This document shows positions 54,713 to 61,687 of a stretch of 64,000 nt of DNA, one piece after another. Origin of the DNA: an uncultured Pseudomonadota bacterium (GTDB lineage: Bacteria > Pseudomonadota > Gammaproteobacteria > Steroidobacterales > Steroidobacteraceae). Each line of letters starts with the position of its first letter. Positions within the stretch are counted from its first letter, which is position 1. The stretch is from contig CAIYLH010000079.1 in the NCBI GenBank assembly GCA_903927005.1, forward strand, positions 1 to 64,000. Reading direction: 5' to 3'. The position numbers and the translations under genes are program-made. The notes under the pieces were generated by a model. That model worked only from the letters and a program-made list of their open reading frames with translations, had not been told where the DNA came from and did no database searches.

Positions 54713-56556
54713 CGCTTGACCTCGCCGCGCTCGGCGCTGCGCAGAACCATCTGAGTAAACGAGTTGATCGAGACGTAACGCGCGAAGAACTCTTCGAGTA
54801 CGGCACCGAGCAGGAACGCCCCAGTTCCCTCGAACGAGCGGTCCTCAGTCGTCAGCACGACCTCAATTCCGCGACCTATTCCTACCGGTCCGGCACCCGG
54901 CAATCGAGCAACCACCGGGCGGGTAGCGATGCTGCGAACGCCCTCTATCTGCCGCTGCTGCGCCGGGTCATTGACGTTGCCGTACAGGCTTAGTATTTCC
55001 CTTAGCGCAGTCGCGCCCTCCTCGGCCGATGCATCCATCAATGAGGCGTAGTTCAGCGAAAGGTGGCTGATCAGCCGCCACGAAGACTCTTCGAGGCTAA
55101 CCGACGGACGTGGCTTGGTAGGAATGCCAATCACCTTGATCGACTCAACGGCCATTCCACCTTCCAGAACAAAGTCGCTGCGCCCGCGGCCAACCGCCAT
55201 CTGCAGTGGCAGGTCCCGATTGGTACAGGTAACGAAGCACTCCAACTGCCGAAGGTCGGTCCGGAACGGCGCCGCGTTCGCATCGGTCAGCGCGATGTAG
55301 ACTTCTGAGCCGATGTAGCTGGTACGCGGACCGTAGCGCCGTTGGCGTGGCGACAGTAGCCTCGGCTCTCGGCGTAAGGTGTAGTAAGCGCGCTCCTTGG
55401 CGTGCCAGGTCGCTTCGGTCGTCCCATAAAAAGGCTGGAACTTGACCTCCACATCGGCGCGCGTGCCGTAGGCATCGGCCGAGACAACATCTATGACCTC
55501 GAAGTCCATCGGCCGGGTCCGATCGACGACCAGGTGATACTCGGAGGTGCGGTCGGTGAGGTGAATTCGATCCGCGCGGCGCTGAAACAAGTTAATCACC
55601 GGCGTACAGCCGAGCCTGAAGTTCTCGGCACTTATCTGCGCCTCTAGCGCCGGGAACGGCCTGTCAAAGAGAACAACGATCTCGAATTCCGCTGCATTGA
55701 TCGCCGCCAGCGCGGGCTTCAATCCCTCCAGCCCGACGAACAGGAAGCGCTCGGGGAGCGTGAAGTACTCCTGCAGAAGGCGGTATCCCGAGAAGGCGCG
55801 CCGTGAGACTGGAAGCAGCGCCTCGCTGTCGGAAAAGCCGAGGGCCTTAATGGCGCTCGCAGGCAGCACCGTCTCGTGGCTACCGTCGCGGGCGCGTACT
55901 ACGAACCCTAGCGCATGCGTGAAGATATGCTCGTAGATCTGCCGCGGTAGTTGCTCCACACCAGACAGATATAGATCCAGCCGCTCCACTGGCAGCTGGC
56001 CGGACTTTGCACCAGCGCTTACTGAAAAATTAAGCCGCAGCCCCGCTCGGGCCGAGCCTATCGCCCGTACGCCAGTCAGACCCAGACCCGCCGAGGTGCC
56101 GTAATACTTCGCTTCGGCGATCCGCAACGGCCAGAGCGTCACCTCGTGCGCCGTACGATACTCGCACGAGGTCACCTCATCCTTGCCCAGAACGCTGCGC
56201 AGCGCAGACCCACGAGCGATACGCGCCCCGCCGATCAAAGTGGCGTCAGCCGCGTTGGGGCGTATCTCGACGATCGCTGTCGACGGCGTCGGCGCCATCA
56301 GCGTCGGATATATCGCGCGCAGCAACTGCTCCGTGAATCTCGGCTGCTCCAGCTTTAGCTGCAGCTGTACGCGCGCAGTCAGGAACGCACAACCTTCGAG
56401 CAGGCGTTCGACGTAGGGATCTGCGCACTCGTTGGCCTCCACTCCATCCAGGCCCAGACGACCGGCTACCTTCGGGAACTCGCGGGCAAACTCGGCGCCC
56501 ATTTCCCGCAGAAACTTGAGCTCCTCGTCGTAGTGGGAGAGTAAACGAGGGTCCAT
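54676..56556 (-). CDS. tssF: T6SS baseplate protein TssF (ImpG/VasA)
   Basis: The 626-residue length, the start MDPRLLSHYDEELKFLREMG with AEFAREFPKVAGRLGLDG, DPYVERLLEGCAFLTARVQL and the terminal FFARYVSINSFTQMVLRSAE block are those of TssF. It is the wedge protein that binds TssG and TssE in the baseplate. It begins one base after the tssE stop. Confidence 0.95.
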   Translation of the reverse strand: MDPRLLSHYDEELKFLREMGAEFAREFPKVAGRLGLDGVEANECADPYVERLLEGCAFLTARVQLQLKLEQPRFTEQLLRAIYPTLMAPTPSTAIVEIRPNAADATLIGGARIARGSALRSVLGKDEVTSCEYRTAHEVTLWPLRIAEAKYYGTSAGLGLTGVRAIGSARAGLRLNFSVSAGAKSGQLPVERLDLYLSGVEQLPRQIYEHIFTHALGFVVRARDGSHETVLPASAIKALGFSDSEALLPVSRRAFSGYRLLQEYFTLPERFLFVGLEGLKPALAAINAAEFEIVVLFDRPFPALEAQISAENFRLGCTPVINLFQRRADRIHLTDRTSEYHLVVDRTRPMDFEVIDVVSADAYGTRADVEVKFQPFYGTTEATWHAKERAYYTLRREPRLLSPRQRRYGPRTSYIGSEVYIALTDANAAPFRTDLRQLECFVTCTNRDLPLQMAVGRGRSDFVLEGGMAVESIKVIGIPTKPRPSVSLEESSWRLISHLSLNYASLMDASAEEGATALREILSLYGNVNDPAQQRQIEGVRSIATRPVVARLPGAGPVGIGRGIEVVLTTEDRSFEGTGAFLLGAVLEEFFARYVSINSFTQMVLRSAERGEVKRWLPRTGRRPAL

Positions 56557-56557
56557 G

Positions 56558-57061
56558 CTAACGACCGGTATCAGCGATCGTGACTGCGCCAGTATCGAGG
56601 TCCAGCTGCGTCTTGAGGAACATGCTTTGCGGAACTGGCTGAGCCCAAAGCTCGCCCTGCACGGTGAACGTCAAAGCACGCCGATCCGTCTCACCCGTTT
56701 TGAGCGTCATGGTGACTTTCATCGAGTCTCGCAAAATACGCGGCTCAAACAGATTGAGCGACGCGGTAATCTGCTTTTCCAGCTCCGGAACGCTGCGCCC
56801 GGACATGTGGGTTCCGGCAAGGTCCGGAACGCCATAGTTCAGGGTCGAGGCGGCGACGTGCGGATAGTCATCGAGCGGCACAGTTGCCGAAAGTTGCACT
56901 GTGTTTAGCAGCCAGCCTACATCGCGCAGCACGCTCTCCCGCAACTGCTGCGTTGAGAGCACGCGGCGCTCGCGGCTCTCCACTGCACTGCCAGGCTCAT
57001 AGTCTGTCAAGCGGTCAAGCAACGATGGCTGCAGCCGTTCCTGAGGCAGCAGCTCAGCCAT
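56558..57061 (-). CDS. tssE: T6SS baseplate protein TssE (gp25-like)
   Basis: ATG 57061, with GATGGAGCG upstream, is preferred over GTG 57067; it gives 167 residues. The sequence contains SLLDRLTDYEPGSAVESRER, a LLNTVQ-type segment and SVPELEKQITASLNLFEPRI, corresponding to the phage T4 gp25-type fold with the EPR-like motif (here FEPRI) seen in TssE. It nucleates sheath assembly at the baseplate. It overlaps the tagJ end by 8 bases. Confidence 0.9.
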   Translation of the reverse strand: MAELLPQERLQPSLLDRLTDYEPGSAVESRERRVLSTQQLRESVLRDVGWLLNTVQLSATVPLDDYPHVAASTLNYGVPDLAGTHMSGRSVPELEKQITASLNLFEPRILRDSMKVTMTLKTGETDRRALTFTVQGELWAQPVPQSMFLKTQLDLDTGAVTIADTGR

Positions 57062-57881
57062 CGCCACGCTCCATCGCTAGATCATCTTCGGCTGCATCCC
57101 CAAGCACAAGCGAGCGCAGGTCGCATAAGCCAACGTCGACGTCGTTGGTCGCAAACAGTCGCTGACCGATGCCTAGCGATACGCCGACGGCAGGCGCGAG
57201 CCACTCAGTGGCGCGCGACAGGCGGCACTGATCGTCCGCACTAAACTCCGTTCCCGGATAACGGGTCGGAATGAACACCGGCGCAGCGCCGCCGTTCGTG
57301 AACTGAATCTGAGCCGGCATCCAGACCAGATCCCGCAGGTGCGCGGGCGGCTCCGTCCGAATCTGTCGGACATTGGCTAGCGGCACCCAGCAATAGCGCC
57401 CCTCAAGCACCATCTCCAGGCAAGGACCCAGCCGAGGATCGGCATCAGCGATCCACTCGAATGGCTTACCGTTGGCAGCGCCAGGGATGGCCGGCGCTGC
57501 TTCAAAGGCCACCGCACGCAGCTCTTCAGCCTGCGCAAAGTGCCCTAAAGAGGTCAGGCGCAGTGCCTCGAGGAGTGGCCCTACCCATTCCGGCGGCTCG
57601 CCGATCAGGACGGGCGGCCGCTCACCGCGAAAGACACAGGCACGGACCTCCTCCGAATCCAGCGCCGCGCTATAGCCGTTGACCGTCAGCAACAAGCTCG
57701 CGTCGAGCTCGCCGGCAAGCGTCAGTTGGGTCTTCGCACGACCCCACTGACCGAGCAGCGACAGCAGTTGAAACAGGAAAATCCTGTCCGGCGCGTTTTG
57801 CGGGGCCGCCCTGACTCGCGACTGCAGCTGCGCGAGGCCTTCTTGCAGGTTGCCCTGCTTGACGCACTCTTCTGGTGACAC
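57054..57881 (-). CDS. tagJ: T6SS accessory protein TagJ (ImpE family)
   Basis: The 275-residue protein starts at GTG 57881 and has an N-terminal TPR-like part (LQEGLAQLQSRVRAAPQNAP) and an ImpE C-terminal beta domain with RYCWVPLANVRQIRTEPPAH and MPAQIQFTNGGAAPVFIPTR. TagJ binds the sheath protein TssB and is thought to help ClpV-mediated disassembly. Its presence between hcp and tssE is characteristic of the HSI-I type cluster. The ribosome site of the GTG is weak, so expression may depend on upstream translation. Confidence 0.85.
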   Translation of the reverse strand: MSPEECVKQGNLQEGLAQLQSRVRAAPQNAPDRIFLFQLLSLLGQWGRAKTQLTLAGELDASLLLTVNGYSAALDSEEVRACVFRGERPPVLIGEPPEWVGPLLEALRLTSLGHFAQAEELRAVAFEAAPAIPGAANGKPFEWIADADPRLGPCLEMVLEGRYCWVPLANVRQIRTEPPAHLRDLVWMPAQIQFTNGGAAPVFIPTRYPGTEFSADDQCRLSRATEWLAPAVGVSLGIGQRLFATNDVDVGLCDLRSLVLGDAAEDDLAMERGDG

Positions 57882-57933
57882 GGTTTGGTTACGCAGCGGC
57901 TACAGTGACGAAGCCGCTGCGACTCCCTTTTGC

Positions 57934-58404
57934 TTACTTCTTGACCGCCTTGAGATCGAACGTTCCGGGGATCGCACCACCCTTCTTCGCGCCCTTTTCG
58001 TCCTGGGGCTGGTACTCGAACTTGATCTTCGAGAAGGTGATGGAATAGTTGCAAGTTGGCATGTCGGACCCGCCGACGTGCGAGCTGGTGATAAACACCT
58101 CTTCGAGCTCTATCTTGATGTACTCAAGCTGGGTGCCGCCCGCTTTACGCTGCACCAGCTGCGCCTTCGCGAAGTGCTTGCCCGTTGCAACAGACTGCAT
58201 CAGCGGCGGTGCCGACGCATCGAGGTGGGTCGTGAAGCTCAGATCCTGGAAGTGAGCCTTGCCCGCGCCCGCGCCCGCACCGGTGCCACTACCGGCGTTG
58301 CTGACGCCAAACGACCACGACAGCAGCTCGATCTCTTCCTTGTGACCGTCGGCCGTTGCCTCGCCCTTGATGCCCTCAAGCTTCAGAAAAATGTCACTAG
58401 CCAT
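57934..58404 (-). CDS. hcp: T6SS tube protein Hcp (TssD)
   Basis: The 156-residue protein starts at ATG 58404 behind AAAGGAATAC. Its IFLKLEGIKGEATADGHKEE beginning and LSWSFGVSNAGSG loop, the ending YQPQDEKGAKKGGAIPGTFD and the length match Hcp1. Hcp hexamers stack into the inner tube and carry small effectors in the ring. The loop GTGAGAGAG is a low-complexity insertion relative to many homologues. Confidence 0.93.
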   Translation of the reverse strand: MASDIFLKLEGIKGEATADGHKEEIELLSWSFGVSNAGSGTGAGAGAGKAHFQDLSFTTHLDASAPPLMQSVATGKHFAKAQLVQRKAGGTQLEYIKIELEEVFITSSHVGGSDMPTCNYSITFSKIKFEYQPQDEKGAKKGGAIPGTFDLKAVKK

Positions 58405-58479
58405 CTTCGTATTCCTTTGTGTCGAAAAGTGCGGCCGACCGCGGCTACCGCGGCCGGCCTATGGGTCGTCGTCAGCCGA

Positions 58480-59970
58480 TCAGCCGCCGCCCGGAGGACC
58501 GAGCTTGGAGACAAGCCGCAGTGAAACGGTCAGACCCTCGAGCTGGTAGTGAGGCCGCAGGCGAAATACCGAGCTGAAATAGCCAGGCTTGCCCTCGATC
58601 TCCTTGACCTCGACCGACGCGTCGGCAAGGGGCTTGCGCGCCTTGACTTCGTCACTCGAATTCTCCGGGTCGCCGTCGACATAATTGAGGATCCAGTCCG
58701 ACAGCCAGCGCTCGAGCGACGAGCGTTCCTTGAACGAGCCGATCTTGTCGCGGACGATGCACTTCAGGTAGTGCGCAAATCGGGCGCAGGCAAACATGTA
58801 CGGCAGACGTGCCGCCAGTGCTGCGTTCGCCGTCGCCTCGGCATCCATGAACTCCGCCGGCTTGTGCAGCGACTGGCCACCAATGAAGACCGCCTGATCG
58901 CTGTTCTTGCGATGCGACAACGGCAGGAAGCCCAGACCATCGAGTTCGGCCGATCGGCGATCCGTGATCGCGATTTCCGTCGGGCACTTCATATCCACCC
59001 CGCCGTCGTCGGTCGGGAAGGTATGGACCGGCAGTCCGTCCACCGCACCGCCGCTCTCGACGCCACGAATGGTCGTGCACCAGCCGTAGTTGGCGAAGGC
59101 GCGATTGATGTTTGCCGCCATCGCATAGGCGGCATTGGCCCAGCTGAACTTGCTCGAGTCGGCACCGGCCGTGTCCTCCTCGAATTCGAACTCCTCGACC
59201 GGGACGCTACGCGAACCGTAAGGAAGGCGGGCCAGTACGCGCGGCATGCAGACGCCGACGTAGCGGGAGTCATCCGATTCCCGCAGCGCACGCCAGCTGG
59301 CGTAATCCGGGGTCGTAAAGATCTTCGCCAAGTCCTTCGGGTTCGACAACTCGCCCCACGAGCGGAAGCCAAACAGCGTCGGCGCCGCCGCGGTCAGGAA
59401 TGGCGCATGAGCCGCCGAGGCCACCTTCGCGATGTTCGTCAGCAGCTCGACGTCCTGCGGACCATGGTCGAAGTAATAGTCGCCAACCAGGCTGCCGAAT
59501 GGCTCGCCACCGAGGATGCCGTAGCCTTCCTCGTAGATCTTCTTGAAAATCGGGCTCTGATCCCAGGCGGTTCCGGGGAACTTTCGCAGGGTCTTCGCAA
59601 GCTCGTTCTTCGAGATGTTGAGCACCTTGATCTTGAGCTTTGTGCCCGTCTCAGTGCTGTCGACCAGGTACTTCAGGCCACGCCAGGAGCCTTCCAGCTG
59701 CTGGAACTCGGCGTGATGGAGAACCTCGTTGATCTGCTCTGTCAGCTTTTTGTCAATTTCCGCGATGATCGCGTTGACCGTGTTGACCGCGTCATCGGAG
59801 ATCAGCGTCGTGTCCTTGAGGACGTACTGGGCGAGCGTACGAACGCCGTCCTCGACTTCCTTTTGTGCACGCTCGGTCGGCGGCGTGAACTTCTCACGCA
59901 GCAGGTCGCTAAACCCGCCCGACTCGGCAGTCTGGACGAGGCTTTCCTTTAAAACTTTGGATTCGGCCAT
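58480..59970 (-). CDS. tssC: T6SS sheath large subunit TssC (ImpC/VipB)
   Basis: The 496-residue length and conserved blocks, including LLREKFTPPTERAQKEVEDG, HAEFQQLEGSWRGLKYLVDS and the terminal FSSVFRLRPHYQLEGLTVSL, identify TssC. It pairs with TssB to make the contractile sheath. ATG 59970 follows GGAGTAAGTT. It lies 10 bases after tssB. Confidence 0.96.
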   Translation of the reverse strand: MAESKVLKESLVQTAESGGFSDLLREKFTPPTERAQKEVEDGVRTLAQYVLKDTTLISDDAVNTVNAIIAEIDKKLTEQINEVLHHAEFQQLEGSWRGLKYLVDSTETGTKLKIKVLNISKNELAKTLRKFPGTAWDQSPIFKKIYEEGYGILGGEPFGSLVGDYYFDHGPQDVELLTNIAKVASAAHAPFLTAAAPTLFGFRSWGELSNPKDLAKIFTTPDYASWRALRESDDSRYVGVCMPRVLARLPYGSRSVPVEEFEFEEDTAGADSSKFSWANAAYAMAANINRAFANYGWCTTIRGVESGGAVDGLPVHTFPTDDGGVDMKCPTEIAITDRRSAELDGLGFLPLSHRKNSDQAVFIGGQSLHKPAEFMDAEATANAALAARLPYMFACARFAHYLKCIVRDKIGSFKERSSLERWLSDWILNYVDGDPENSSDEVKARKPLADASVEVKEIEGKPGYFSSVFRLRPHYQLEGLTVSLRLVSKLGPPGGG

Positions 59971-59980
59971 AACTTACTCC

Positions 59981-60490
59981 TCAACCGCCCGAGCTGTCGG
60001 GCTTGCCCGCGGCCACTAGCTTTGCAAGCAGTGCGGGATCCTTGATGGCGTCGGAAACGAGCTGCTCGGCATCAGCCTTTCCGTCCATACGCGAGACCAG
60101 TGACGCGAGCTGCGTGCGCGCCTCGAGCAGCTGACGCAGAGGCTCGATCTTCTTGGCGATCGCTGCCGGGGAGAAGTCGTCCATGCTCTCGAAGGTGATG
60201 TCGACGGGAAGCGAGCCCTCGCCGGTCAACTTATTCGGCACCGTGAACGTCACGCGGGGCTTCATGGCAGCCAGGCGCTTGTCGAAGTTGTCACCGTCGA
60301 ACTCGAGTGACTTTCTATCATTCACCGGCGGAAGGTCTGCCGCCGAACGGCCGGACAGGTCTGACATCACGCCCATGATGAACGGGATCTCGACCTTTTG
60401 TTGACCACCCTTGGTCTCAACGTCGTATTCGATCTGCACGCGCGGCGCGCGATTGCGCGCTATGAACTTCTGGCTGCTCTTGGTCGCCAT
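59981..60490 (-). CDS. tssB: T6SS sheath small subunit TssB (ImpB/VipA)
   Basis: From ATG 60490, with GGAGGAAGGT upstream, the protein has 169 residues; the in-frame extension to 60547 is not conserved. NRAPRVQIEYDVETKGGQQK, MGVMSDLSGRS and FESMDDFSPAAIAKKIEPLR are diagnostic of TssB. It pairs with TssC in the sheath. Confidence 0.96.
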   Translation of the reverse strand: MATKSSQKFIARNRAPRVQIEYDVETKGGQQKVEIPFIMGVMSDLSGRSAADLPPVNDRKSLEFDGDNFDKRLAAMKPRVTFTVPNKLTGEGSLPVDITFESMDDFSPAAIAKKIEPLRQLLEARTQLASLVSRMDGKADAEQLVSDAIKDPALLAKLVAAGKPDSSGG

Positions 60491-60564
60491 ACCTTCCTCC
60501 GTAAAGACACTATTCCTGCAGGGCAGGAGCGATATTTCCCCTGACACTCAAGCTCTGGATTCTG

Positions 60565-61641
60565 TCAGCCCCAATTGCTGCTGCTGCCGCCGGAACTGCT
60601 TCCACCGTCATCGGGATTGCCGGAGAAGATCGTCGCTTCGCCGACCGCTGACGGCGTCAGGTCGCGGACGATCTCCATAAAACTCATGTTGACCAGTCGT
60701 TTGGCGCGCGTGAGCAACATCGGCACGGGGCTCGACGGCTCGTTATCGCGGTAGTAGTTGCAGACCGCGTCAAGCGCGCGGACCACATCCGCACGCGATC
60801 GCACCTGACCAGGGGCGCCGCCACCACCGCCAACAGAATGACCGCCGCTACCGTCAAAGCTGTCAGCGTCGTCCGCCGCAGGCTCGGCGCCGGTTCTGCG
60901 GCCGACCATGTCGTCGTACAGCCGGACGATTTCCTTCAGTTCCGCCTGCAGCGCCTGCAGACTCGTGCCCTGCGAAGGGGCATTGGCGTCGATTGTCTTC
61001 TGCAACGCGCCGACTGATTCCAGGGCGCGATGCGAAGCCTCAGCGTCCTGCTGCAACTCCTCAAGGTCAGCGCCTTCGAAAGCAGTCTCAATCAGCGAGC
61101 GTTCCGGCGGCGTCTCTTCGCTGCCCTCGGGCAGCTTCAGCTTGCCGGTGGCAATGCGCCAGTCGCGCAGCGAGAACTTGCCGAACTGCCGCGAACTGAC
61201 CAACGGCTGCAACCGTAGCGGCAGCAGCATGTAGGCATCGTCAATCAGCGTACCGATCGAGTTGAAACGCAGCATCAGGTCGCCGTCTTCATCTGCCCGT
61301 GGATGCACTGCATCCCAATAGGTGTCAGTGAGGCGGTGGACAAGGTCGAGCCCGGCAGCCAGTCCGCTCATGCCCTCGTTGGCAAGCCACGCACGCGCCA
61401 GCGCGATCGCGGCGCGCAGGTCCCGGGCGCGGTGGAGCACCGCGATCGCGCGCTGCTCGACGTCCTGCCAGTCCGGGGGCTCACCGGGCTTTACCTCGTC
61501 GCCGCTTATCTGCTCGGGCACCCCTTCAGTAGCGCGCTGCAGTTCGATGAAGTCCCGTTCATAGGTCAAATCGGGACCGCACGGGCCCTCTTCCTCCAGA
61601 GGCTGCAGCAGCGCCTCGACCTGTGAACCGACATCACTCAT
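60565..61641 (-). CDS. tssA: T6SS protein TssA (ImpA family)
   Basis: The 358-residue protein begins with the ImpA N-terminal domain, GPCGPDLTYERDFIELQRAT and DWQDVEQRAIAVLHRARDLR, followed by a helical middle, a Gly/Ser linker (about 263-277) and a short C-terminal helix segment. TssA primes and caps the growing sheath. The size suggests the short type (as in Pseudomonas TssA1), rather than the long types with a large C-terminal domain. It starts the operon, 46 bases after the stop of the repetitive exported protein. Confidence 0.9.
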   Translation of the reverse strand: MSDVGSQVEALLQPLEEEGPCGPDLTYERDFIELQRATEGVPEQISGDEVKPGEPPDWQDVEQRAIAVLHRARDLRAAIALARAWLANEGMSGLAAGLDLVHRLTDTYWDAVHPRADEDGDLMLRFNSIGTLIDDAYMLLPLRLQPLVSSRQFGKFSLRDWRIATGKLKLPEGSEETPPERSLIETAFEGADLEELQQDAEASHRALESVGALQKTIDANAPSQGTSLQALQAELKEIVRLYDDMVGRRTGAEPAADDADSFDGSGGHSVGGGGGAPGQVRSRADVVRALDAVCNYYRDNEPSSPVPMLLTRAKRLVNMSFMEIVRDLTPSAVGEATIFSGNPDDGGSSSGGSSSNWG

Positions 61642-61687
61642 CTGCTAACCCTCATGTCTTTGTTGCCGCCTACCGCGTCGTTGCAGA

